The position numbers and the translations under genes were made by a program. This document shows, one piece after another, positions 49,135-59,013 of a stretch of 64,000 nucleotides of DNA; positions within the stretch are counted from its first letter, which is position 1, and every line of letters starts with the position of its first letter. The stretch is from Cephalotus follicularis. Lineage: Eukaryota > Streptophyta > Magnoliopsida > Oxalidales > Cephalotaceae. The stretch spans positions 124,001 to 188,000 of the forward strand of contig BDDD01000309.1 in NCBI GenBank assembly GCA_001972305.1. Direction: 5' to 3'. The notes beneath the pieces are model-generated. The model saw only the letters and a list, made by a program, of their open reading frames with translations, ran no database searches and was not told the origin of the DNA.

Positions 49135-49593
49135 ATGCCTCCTCGTCGTGATCTATCTTCCATCATCAAGTCCACTGATCAGAGGAGGGCCTCTACTGCC
49201 ACTGCCTCGAAGCCTCAGGCAAAAACTCCCGCGGCCGAGAAGACAAGGCCGCCGACCAAGACACCTCCTTCTCCTCCTTCTAGGGTCTCGGTAGCTGTGA
49301 CCGAGAAGAGGAAAGAGACCGGCAAGAGGCCGGCTGACAACGCCCCCTCCTCTGAATGAGCTTCTCTGACAAAGAGGAGCAGGAAGGGCAAGGCTGTGGA
49401 CGGCTCTGATAAAGTTCGAGAGGTCGAGGATGTTGCTGCCCTCGGATCCAGCTCCCAGGATCCAATAATCATTCCCCCATCCCTGACGATGGACGAGCTG
49501 CTTGATGGGTTTGATGGCATGGAGTGTGACCACTTGAACTTAAACGGTCCAGGGGTTGCCCAAAGACTTAGTCGGCTAGTCTTCTTGCCCTAG
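49135..49593 (+). other. Antisense coding block 2 (low-complexity linker)
   Basis: It begins MPPRRDLSSIIKSTDQRRAS after a CTTTCAG acceptor-like site. It is rich in Pro, Lys and Thr, and later in acidic residues (SLTMDELLDGFDGM). In proteins of this kind it joins the N-terminal domain to a C-terminal coiled coil. The block is not continuous as one open frame. Confidence 0.45.
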
Positions 49594-49771
49594 GAGATGG
49601 AGGCGAGGCAGAGATGGACCAATGAAGACTTGGCGACCGTTTGTCTGAAGAGCCACCTGAGGGTAAATGATCTCTTCCTTCGTCATCTTAACTTTTCTTG
49701 CACTTTAGTTTTTTATAATTCCTAACACTTTTTTACTTCTCTGACAGTCTCTGAACAACACCCAGCTGCTT

Positions 49772-50584
49772 GTGGACAACTTCTGTGTAGTTGTGGCCAG
49801 GGACCGAGAGCTGAGGTCGAGCATGGCCACCTTAGAAGAAACTGCTCGCTCGGCCCAAGCCCAACTGAACGAGGTTCTAAAGGCTCAGGAATCCTTGGCC
49901 GAGGAAAAGAAACAAGCAGTTGAGGCCCTGGAGGAGGAGAGATCAGAGTATAGGAGGCTCGAGGCCAAGCTGAAACTGGCCGAGGAGAAAAATTATGACC
50001 TGGTGGCCAAGCTTGAGCGGCAGCAGAGGAAAGACAAAGAGCAGCTGAGGAGGGAACAACACCAGGCCGTTGCCGACTTTAAGAACTCGGAGGAGTTCAA
50101 GGAGTTGCTGAGGTTCTCGGTGGAGGAGTTTAAGGGCTCAGAGGAGTTCGATGAAGCAGTCTTCCAGGAGTCGTCCGAGTACTTTCGCCGAGGCTTCTAT
50201 GCCTGTCGGAACTGGGTCGCTTCTCTGAAGCCTGATTTCCCCTTGGATGAAGTGGTGTATTGTCACTCTGCCGATGCATTTGACTTCTACCCTGAGGGGA
50301 TTTATGAGGTGGAGGACCAGGTCCGTCAGAGGTTGGCGCAAGAGGCCTCGGCTGGTCCCGTGGATGTTCCGGCTACCTCCACTTCTCCCGAGGTGGCGAT
50401 TCTTGCTGAGGATCCCACTGCTACTTCCTCGGACCCTGCAGTAGACTCCTCAGCTCTTCCTCCTTCTCTAGAAGACATTTTTGCCGGCGTTGGAAATCCT
50501 CCTCTGCCCTCTACTGAAGCCTTCTTTCCTCCTGCTCCTGTCGAAGATCCTCCTTCAGAGCACGATGATGCTCCTCAGGCTTAG
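49772..50584 (+). CDS. Antisense ORF 3: coiled-coil C-terminal part
   Basis: The open frame of 270 residues begins inside the exon-like block that opens after a CTCTGACAG acceptor-like site (about 49747). Residues 10-120 form a long coiled coil (EETARSAQAQLNEVLKAQES, EEERSEYRRLEAKLKLAEEK). A globular segment follows (FKNSEEFKELLRFSVEEF, ESSEYFRRGFYACRNWVASL), then an acidic Pro/Ser-rich tail (PSLEDIFAGVGNPPLP). Plant proteins annotated as putative gypsy-type transposon often end this way. It lies on the same strand and in the same order as ORF 1, so they are probably parts of one spliced antisense gene. Function unknown. Confidence 0.6.
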   Translation: MDNFCVVVARDRELRSSMATLEETARSAQAQLNEVLKAQESLAEEKKQAVEALEEERSEYRRLEAKLKLAEEKNYDLVAKLERQQRKDKEQLRREQHQAVADFKNSEEFKELLRFSVEEFKGSEEFDEAVFQESSEYFRRGFYACRNWVASLKPDFPLDEVVYCHSADAFDFYPEGIYEVEDQVRQRLAQEASAGPVDVPATSTSPEVAILAEDPTATSSDPAVDSSALPPSLEDIFAGVGNPPLPSTEAFFPPAPVEDPPSEHDDAPQA

Positions 50585-50821
50585 CTTTTATTTTTACTCA
50601 GCTTCATTATTTGTAGCCTTGAATTTAAACCTCAAAGCATACTCCAATGTCCAACCATCTGGACTCGTCAACACTAACCCTGCCCCGCTGCCAGTGAGGC
50701 ATGAGGATCCATCCACTGATAACTTCCACATTCCCTTCTCGCTCTCGGAAGGGTTCTCCTCCATACACCCCGTAGGTGTATTATCTCCAACAAAGTCGGC
50801 CAGTACCTGAGATTTGATTGT

Positions 50822-51722
50822 TGTTGATACAGAAATCCTTCTCTTAACAGTATCCTACGTGGAGGACTTTGATTTGTTAAGAGAAACGCCCGTCACTGAT
50901 GCCTTGAGGAAGAAGGTTGATCTCGGACACCTGCACAAGGTAACAAAAATGGTGGAAATCCCAGGAGGTTGTTCTCCCGGGGACACTCCGACGCTCAAGT
51001 TAGTCAGGTGCAGATGTAATATAATACTCTCTTGAATGTGAAAATTGCTGACCTTTGTTCAGTATGTTGAACTCGTATTTATAGTGGAGTTTGGTAACTA
51101 ATAGAGCGTGTGAATCGGATGTGATCTTTATCCCCTAGGGAAATGCCGAGGATCCCGGTCATTCCCTTCATCTCCGCCTGTAATCTCGCAGTTTCCTTAA
51201 GTAGTTGGATATATCACTACTTCTTCATTCGGATAAGTACGGATCCCACTAAATCTGGTGAAGATGATAACCTTATCCCGTAGATAAGGTTGAGGTCCTC
51301 CATTATAGGATGATAGAGTAAATTGGTTGTAATACTGCTGCAGAGGTCACGGTCCTCCTTGGTCCGAGAACCAAACTAACTTGAATATGTCCGAGAAGGA
51401 GCTTCTCAGTTTTTGTATTGGGGAGGGCGTACCTCCGGTCCTCCGCCTGATAGATACTTTGGGCAGAGGGAGTCCTCGGCCCTTACACCGTGAATGTGGT
51501 CTTCTGCCTGTGAGTCCGAGGAGTGTCCTCGGACTTGTGGTCTCAGTGTGTTGCCCTCAAAAAATAATGATCCTCGGCTCTTGGTCCGAGAAGGACATTC
51601 TTTGTCATGTGTGCGCTCCTCGGCACGGCCTGTTTGTCAAGCTTGTAACCCCTGATGGACAGCTGGTCAAATCTGCTATGGACACCTGTCCTTGTTAATA
51701 TAAACATACTTTTCCTCCATCA
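50822..51722 (-). repeat. 5' LTR of the Tat-type derivative
   Basis: 901 bp, same ends as the left copy, TATA box on minus at plus 51076-51083. It is the 5' LTR because the LTR promoter reads leftward into the interior from here. Confidence 0.93.
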
Positions 51723-51881
51723 GGTTCGGATACGGATTGATTACGATATACTGATGAAATTACTATCCTGGGTTTATCACGTGAGGCATAAATAGAAAAA
51801 GAAAAACAGTAAAAATTTAAGCATATAACAATCCAATCGGCTAATGGGTGATCAAGAAAGCTGAAGTGCACCTAAATTTCT

Positions 51882-51989
51882 AATTATTTATGATTGAGTT
51901 CCCCAAAGTTCAGGTAATTACATTATGGCTTATCAAATTATTTATGACTGAGTTCCCCAAAGTTCAGGTAATTACATTATGGCTTATCA
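51882..51989. repeat. 54-bp tandem duplication
   Basis: AATTATTTATGATTGAG and the following bases to TTATCAA are repeated once, at 51882 and 51936, with a single difference noted. It lies in AT-rich spacer (51771-52421) that shows no gene. Confidence 0.92.
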
Positions 51990-52421
51990 AATCAAGGGCA
52001 CACAAAGTTGCCGTACTATTCCTTTATCAGAATTGAAAATGAATATTTACATTTAAATAGTAAAAAGTTAACCAAAAAATCTCTATGGGTCACACTTTCT
52101 CTCCCGTCAAATCATTTTCCAATCCTTTTTTACAGTGGCGTTGTGCATCTACTGGTGTTATATGCACCAAGTTCATGTGCGTGAACCGCTATAAGATGTG
52201 AACTCTATCGTTTTTATGTTTTGTTTTCTTCAGTTGTTTGTGTAGTGGTATCTTTAGCGATGATTTTGAATTGTGACAGTAACAAACTTAGCATACTAAT
52301 TATCAAGCGATTCTCCAAATTAAATGTGAGCCTCAAAATCTTATGTAACTTTATAGTATCATTTTTTTAATAATAATCTTTATGATTCAACATGATCATG
52401 TGGGATGGTGAAGTTTCAAAT

Positions 52422-53468
52422 TGATAGGGTAAATATCTGTTTATACTAAGAAGGACACGTGTCCTTCGTGGATTCGGCCAATTGACCAGAAGGGTCTTGA
52501 AGCTCCCGAGAGGCCCAGCCTAGGACCCCTTTTTTCTGAAGAACCCATGCTGAGACATCAGAGGCGAGGAGAGCTAGATTGACCAAGAGCGCACTATAGG
52601 ACAGCCGTGCCGAGGACCTCCCCTGCCGAGGAGGTTACTTGGGGTATAGGTCAGAGGACCTCCCCTGCCGAGGAGCTTACTCAGGGTACAGGTCAGAGGA
52701 CCTCCTTCAGGGCACCAGTGCCGAGGACCTCCTTTACCCGAAGTGACTATTGGACATGAGACGGAGGACATACCCCCGCTACACAGATACCGAGGATTTT
52801 CTCCTCGGCACTATCCAAAAGGACCTCATCCTCGGATACATGTTAGAGGACCTGGCGTCCTAAGCGTACGTCACAGAGGAAGCACCAGAAAAAGAGGACC
52901 CATGAGCGAAAGGGGAAGCATGAGGCCCATCACCTCGACAACAGAGCCATGGCTCACTTCCTCGGCGGCCCTGTGGCAGAGGACCCCCACTTCATTTATG
53001 GGATAAGGGCATGAAACCTGCCTGATTTCCTGGGATTTGCCTTTATCTAAATAAGGAAGTAGTGATATAACGAACTACCAACAAGGGAAGCAGTGACATA
53101 TCTGGCGGAGATCAAGGGAAATGACCGAGATCCTCGGCATTTCCTTAGGGGACAGTTATAACCTCCTCTTTTCACGCTCAAACGGTTACAAGCCAGCACT
53201 ATAAATACAAGTTCAACAGTCTGAACAAAGGTCAGCCATTTTTACTCTTTAAAGAACCTTGTTTTCACTGTGCAAATGCCTAATTTGAGCGTCGGAGTGT
53301 CCCCGGGAGAATAACCTCCTGGACCTTCAACGTATTTGTTCCTCTGTGCAGGGAAAGCATTAACAGTCATCCACGACCTTGTCCTCGGAGCATCACAGCA
53401 GCGTTTCCTTAAACAAATCAAGCCCTCACACGTGGGGTACTGTTGAGGAAATAATTTTTGTATCAACA
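52422..53468 (+). mobile_element. Solo Tat-type LTR (1.05 kb)
   Basis: From TGATAGGGTAAA to TTGTATCAACA, flanked by CAAAT and CAAAC (4 of 5 match). TATAAATA lies at 53200-53207, with the conserved GCGTCGGAGTGTCCCCGGGA block near 53290. Its two ends match those of the LTRs at 1422 and 46583, while its middle differs, so it is a separate subfamily. No internal region. Confidence 0.85.
52612..52740. repeat. 42-bp tandem repeat in the solo LTR
   Basis: GAGGACCTCCCCTGCCGAGG begins at 52612 and 52654 and, altered, at 52696. The step is 42 bases, and GAGGACCTCC words continue to 52740. Confidence 0.85.
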
Positions 53469-53599
53469 CAAACGATAGTATACTCATAGGGTACTATTTC
53501 TAGTACAAATCCGAGAAAATTTTTCATTATAATTACTTTTGTGATTGTTTTTCAATTTCCTGTTATTGTGATTGTAATTTCACTCACTTTTGTGTGTAC

Positions 53600-54753
53600 A
53601 AATTATTTGTTAGTTTGATATGGAGTTGGTTATCTATAAGACCCAGACTCAGTGAGTCCCCATTTGTTATACTATTAGCATACCCATCATGTATTGTACT
53701 GTTATTGCATCTTTTGTGTAATGAAACTGATTGACTGGATTTTAGTATTTAATACTCGTTTATATGGTTTCGTGTTCTTTATATTGCTTTATTAACTTAT
53801 TATGAGCTTTTATACTTACTTTTAAGTGAGTGAGACCATTTTGAATCCTACTCACACACTGTAATCAAACCATAGCCACTCATTATTGCTTAAAACTCCA
53901 CCTGCTCCCCATCACAAAGCACTACACCTACCCATCTTCTCCCTTTTTGAAGCACACAACACAAAACACAAACACAAAAACACTCTTCTCCTGCTCATTG
54001 CTACTGCCTCAACCAGCCACAAAAAGGAAGAGATTTTCATTGTTCTTCTACTGATGCAAACCCATCAAAACAGATTGGAAGCTTGATCTAAACCAAGGAG
54101 TTAAGTCCTTCTTCCATTAACCGATTTCTTTGCAAAGTTCAAGCTCAAACAATTAGTAGAGTATCCCAACCTGAAATGCTTCTTAAAAGTGTGTTTAGAA
54201 GCTTTATATAACCTGTTTTAAGCTTTATGTAACCAGTAAATGGATTGAAATTGACTAAACTAAGCTTTGGGTTAAAATGGTGGCTTTTTATCTAAACTAT
54301 TCCAAAGGATTTTAAAGCTTTAAAACTGGTTTAAATGGACTCATAAGCTATTAACTAACCTTAAAATGAACTTTGGGTTGAATTTGGTTAAGAAATCGAG
54401 CTTGGATATGCTCTATTTTTGTTGGGAATCGAGTGATGTCTCAACGCTTTGTCTAAAAGCACTAATGCTTTGCTTTGTGTCTTCATCGTTTTTCCCATAA
54501 CCAGCTGAGCCGTCGACGCTTTGTCGTAACTGTCGACGCTTAAGACTTGTAGTACTGAGCTGAAACTGCTTAATCGTTGACGCTTTGTCCTAACCATAGA
54601 CACTTAAGACTTACAGTAATGAGTTGAAACTACTTAACTGTTGACGTTTTGTTCTAACCGTTAACGCTTAAGGCGTACATAATTGAATTTTGATTCTTTA
54701 GGGGAATGCTTCAACGCCACTCCTTTGGGTATCAAAGTCCTTTTCCCTGAAAT
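53600..54753 (+). repeat. Probable chromovirus LTR fragment, promoter and leader part
   Basis: A pyrimidine-rich leader (CTGCTCCCCATCACAAAGC), a donor-like AAGGAGTTAAGTCC region and CGTCGACGCTTTGTCG words give it the character of the chromovirus LTRs in this window. The left end is not defined. No gene was seen, and 53469-53600 is plain AT-rich spacer. Confidence 0.4.
54420..54740. repeat. CGTCGACGCTTTGTC word array
   Basis: CCGTCGACGCTTTGTCG, CTGTCGACGCTTAAGAC, CGTTGACGCTTTGTCC and CGTTAACGCTTAAGGC recur about every 25-60 bases, alternating a CTTTG and a CTTAAG version. Confidence 0.8.
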
Positions 54754-56030
54754 TGTGACACCCGGAACCCGCTGGGGGTCCGAGACATCACTAACATCCG
54801 TTCAGTCACTTGATCCTTAAGTTGGAAACTAGTTAAGTCTATTATGTACAGGCGAAAATCCATAATAACTTTAAAACTTTTACATTACATATGTGCGTTT
54901 CCATTTAAACATACTCAAACATCAATACATTACAATTTCATATCATACAATTCTGATAATCTTTAAAATTCATTAGCATTCAATATTTATCTTTTATTAC
55001 AGTAAAATTTATGCATAACATAAAAGCCAAATCAAAGTCTCTTCCTAGAAACCATGCTCCATACAACTCTACCATCACTAGTCTCTATATGTCATTGCCA
55101 CTATCACTGGCCCTTACTTTATCTGAACCTGAACAAAATATAAGTGCCTCATCCTGAAGGATAGGTTAGCCATACGTCCAAGTAGGACATAACCCCATGC
55201 ATAAAGAATGAATGAACATTCATAACACTTATATCCATGGCATGAATAAACGGATATTAAAGTCATAAGCGTGTCATGTCCTGATGCATGATAACAATTG
55301 CGGTTAACCGAATCATGTATATAACCATCCCATACCAGCATATACATAATTCGTTAACCTATACATACACTCCTCCATAAATTTATCAGACAATCGAGAG
55401 GTTAACTAGATATATACACTGTCCCATACCAGCATATATAAGTGGTTAACCTAACATACAATATTCGTAAGTCTAACCCGGTACAAGCTCGAGGTTAAGA
55501 ACATCTAGTTGCCTACCGTTGAGATTTATAGGAGCTCAACTAGTTACAGATGTATACAAGTCATACCATAGCATACCATAACATACCAAAGCCATCGTGA
55601 GTCTAGAACCCCCCCTATCGGTAGATGTTACAAGCCCAAAGTCTAGACATCTAGTTGCCTCCCATTGAGATCGATAGGAACTCAACTAGATCCAGTTGCC
55701 TATCGTTGAGATCGATAGGAGCTCAATCGGTCACGTATATACATGAATATAAACCAACCTGAAGGTGGCGTAAACTCTAGGGTTATAAGTCTAGTCACCT
55801 ATCATTAAGATCGATAAGATCTCGACTAGAGTTAGTTGTCGATCGTTGAGATCGATAGGAGCTCAGCTAACCGAGTACCATGAGTAACTGTAGCAGAGGG
55901 ATTAGCCAACTGTAGATCGACGCCTAGCATACTGACTAGAAGTTACGGTGTACTATACGGTGAACACATCTATAGACTTTCTCTTATTCTTTACTGAGAC
56001 ATTGTAGAAAACATTTTAAAGAATCATTCA
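54754..56030 (-). repeat. Inverted 3' half of a chromovirus LTR
   Basis: It starts TGTGACACCCGG on plus, the reverse of the GGGGTGTCACA end of the solo LTR at 42563-44982. It follows that LTR backwards through the repeated GAGCTCCTATCGGTCTACC words to about its position 43640. The 5' half of the LTR is missing here. It lies head to head with the fragment ending at 54753. Confidence 0.75.
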
Positions 56031-56053
56031 CTTAATGTAACGCACATTTTTTA

Positions 56054-57582
56054 TGTTAGAGATAAAGTCCTGCAAGCCAGTGCTGAGCTTGTATTTACTC
56101 TATCTTGTATATAAATTCAATAAAGATGTTTAAATTTTATCATTAGCTATGAGTTCATTATTTGAATATATGTTTATTTAATAAATGAATGTCCTAGAAT
56201 AAAGTTAGAGAACCAAGTTCATGATGAGATCATGATGTGAGAATTGGAATCTCGGTATACTTTATTTCGAATCTTCCTGGTCATAGGATTGACACTCAGG
56301 GCATGATCAATCCAGATAGATCAGCACGTACTGTCAGATCGGTAAGCAGAGGGTAACTGATCTCACACCACTCGCATGGTTGATGCTATGACAACTACGT
56401 GGGTGCTCGTTAATTTATTAATGAGTTCACTGAAGGTGACTGTTGATAGAATTTATGTATGGAGTTTTACTTACATGTCAGACAGAATTCTAGTTTTACA
56501 GCAGTGCATGTGGTCCTTGGACATGAGCCGTCACTGGATGTCTTGTGCATAGGGTGCTATGTTTTGATGGTGCTTAAATACATATTCAATGAAGTGTATA
56601 CATGCATTAGTTGGACACAGTACGCTTATGTATGGAGGCATGTGAGTGCGTAATAATGAATCCATTACTTCCATTAAAAGAAGATTATGCTCATGATGAT
56701 TTTCGTTAGCAATTAAGTGCCTGGCCAGGCTAGCCACGATATCAAGAGTATGATATCATTGGTTGAATATTAGAAGAACACCTCTAATATTATTTGGGCT
56801 GACGAAAGATAGTCACGAGGCTAAAGATTAAATTATTGGGGTCTGACATAATCCGTACCCTAGATTTAATTAGAGCATTATCAATGGAAGGACTATACGT
56901 GCATGTACCTGTAAATAGTGGTTCGTAGATAATTTATATTACCCGGGGGTCGTTATGCATTGCTAGATGTCGATGTCGATCGGTAGGACGCATAAGATTA
57001 AATTGATAATTAATTTTGGAAGAAAATAATTAAAAGAGTTTTAATTCGAAGTGTCAGAGATAATGTTTTTTATGAGATAATAAATATTTAATCGGATAAT
57101 TGTGAGTGTCACAATTTAATCCTACGGCCACCGTAATAGTGAAACCATAAGGTCACACACATTACAGGCTGATATTTCTGACATCATACGAGAGAAAAAA
57201 TAATTAGAATATTATTTTCTAATTATATTTAATGAGATTAAATATTCTTAATGCGATTAAGGAAAGAAACCATTCTTTATGAAAAGAATGGTTATTTAAG
57301 TTAAGTGTGATACTTAACTTATATAGGAGACTGTGAATTAAAGAGAAAACACGTTTTTACTTTCTGTCTAGCAGCAGAAATAAAACACACACGTTTTCTC
57401 TCATTTGCAAGTCTTGTCTCAACAACAAGAAAAACACAGTAACACAAAACAAGAGTTGTTGACTTGAGAAGTCTGGTGTTGGAGATTAAGCTTGGTATGG
57501 ATACCTTGGAGGCCTACTGTTCTTGGAGGCTAGAACCAACAATCAACAAAGAAGGAGCAGCTCCATTTTTGTGAGTAAATTC
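56054..57582 (+). repeat. LTR-like sequence of unknown family, 1.5 kb
   Basis: It begins TGTTAGAGATAAAG, has a CTTATATAGGAGA promoter-like site near 57330, and ends in a leader-like stretch (GTCTTGTCTCAACAACAAG). No coding sequence and no matching second copy in the window. The Sirevirus LTR begins at 57583. Confidence 0.35.
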
Positions 57583-58909
57583 TGTTGACATTTGTGTGTT
57601 ACAATCTTGGTTTTAATGATAACAAAACACCTAATGTGTTTATTGATGTGAATGATATGTTTGAAAGTAACAAACAGGAAAAGTTGCAAGTGAAAACAAG
57701 CAAAATGTGCATATCAGTCATATTGGCGTCAACGACTAGAACCTATGAGTCAACGTGCTGGGCTTGAGCACATGTTTCGGACTTTGCAAGATGATTCTCG
57801 TTAACGTGTTGATTATTCTCGTCAACGTGATGGAGATTCATTATTAGCGTCAACGTCATGCTGAAGACGTCAACATCAAAAGGTGCAATTTCAGACAGTA
57901 GCTTTAAACGTCAACGTGAAGATATATTGGCGTCAACGCAGTTGAGATAAATGTCAACACCATATTTAGACATCAACGCAAAGAGTGCACAAATCAGACA
58001 GACGTTAACGTACAAGGCAAATGGAGTGAACACAAATGACATTCGCGTCAACGTCATGAAAACGCGTCGACGTATATATGAATGAAAATAGACAAAAGAT
58101 TATGGTGTCAAGGCAAAGAGCTGATGGAGTTAACGCACAAGGAGATACGCGTCAACGCCAAAGACAGCCAGACATAAAATCTGCGAGAATTGAAGGTGCT
58201 GAAATGGTGAAGACTTACCATACAAGATTGCAATGGCTCTTTGACGATTTCCTTGATGATAGCAACGGTCATATTCAACAAAAGGCTATAAATAGAGGCT
58301 GAATCAACATCAAAATCATCAAGCAAATCTACAAGTGAATTAAAATACAAACTTTCATATTCTAAGAGCTTTTATTCTATTTTTGAGCTATATTTTTTCT
58401 GAGATTGTTTTCTATCTTCAAATCCAACCTTTTAAAGGTGACAGAAAACACAAACACAACACTGAAATTATTTGTGTAACACCAGGTCATTAGTACCTAC
58501 ATTCAAAGTTAGGATTTAGCTTTCAAAAATCTGAGTTCGGATTGAACTCGCAAAAATCCGAGTTAGGATTGAACTTGCAAAAATTCGAGTTAGGATTGAC
58601 CTTGTAAAAATCCAGAACCATTTGGGATTGTGATCGGGGGATTACAATCTTAGTGGAACCTCAAGTGCGGCTTGGGAGAGTGGACGTTGGCACATTTGGC
58701 TGAACCACTATAAATTTGTTTGCCATCTCTTTCCTTTACTCTTTTACATTTCTGTAATTTATTTTTTATATTTGATTGCTTATAATTGTTTAGAGTAATC
58801 TGTTTGAGTGTTCTTTTTGTTTAATCTTGATTATCAATTTTGAAGAAGAATGGTTATTTTTGGCATAACCTATTCACCCCCCCTCTAGGTTGCTAGTTGT
58901 GGACCTACA
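57583..58909 (+). repeat. 5' LTR of the Sirevirus-type element
   Basis: 1327 bp from TGTTGACATTTGTG to GGACCTACA. The TATAAATA box is near 58285. At least 14 GCGTCAACG-type words (57725-58155) fill the region before it. Confidence 0.85.
57725..58155. repeat. GCGTCAACG word array
   Basis: GGCGTCAACGAC, GAGTCAACGTGC, CTCGTCAACGTGATGG, GACGTCAACATC, GCGTCGACGTAT, GTTAACGCAC and others recur roughly every 20-35 bases, upstream of the LTR TATA box. Confidence 0.9.
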
Positions 58910-58911
58910 TT

Positions 58912-58923
58912 TGGTATCAGAGT
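58912..58923 (+). other. Primer-binding site (tRNA-Met)
   Basis: TGGTATCAGAGT lies two bases after the LTR end and matches the initiator tRNA-Met site used by copia elements. Confidence 0.88.
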
Positions 58924-59013
58924 AGTTTCTATCGTTATTCTTAATCGAGATAGTTTCATCCATGGCAACCTTTTTCAATGATAATGTTATTCAGTCCATT
59001 AACAAACCCCCTA

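Larger units (their letters stand above)
46583..51722 (-). mobile_element. Non-autonomous Tat-type LTR element with only an antisense gene
   Basis: Two 901-bp LTRs (46583-47483 and 50822-51722) are flanked by exact GGTTC copies (46578-46582 and 51723-51727). About nine differences by eye, near 1%, make it young: under half a million years at a rate of 1.3e-8 per site per year. The LTR TATA box, the GTCGGAGTGTCCCCGGGAGA block and the polypurine tract all read on the minus strand. The 3.3-kb interior has no gag or pol; its coding blocks are on plus. I could not recognise a PBS. Confidence 0.85.
46347..51770. mobile_element. Small hAT-like element split by the Tat-type derivative
   Basis: The left end TAGGGATGATAACGGG and the right end, read in reverse as CAGGATAGTAATTTC, are similar. 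The flanks GGCTTATC and GGTTTATC form a 7-of-8 match to an 8-bp duplication. Without the 46583-51722 insertion the element is about 280 bp, and it has no coding capacity. Confidence 0.5.

Noticed and set aside
48121-50584. Considered as a single-copy host gene on plus
   Set aside because: It lies between two near-identical LTRs with a target duplication and has a domain known from plant transposons.
46583-51722. First read as a plus-strand LTR element because its coding blocks are on plus
   Set aside because: The LTR TATA box, conserved block and polypurine tract all read on minus.
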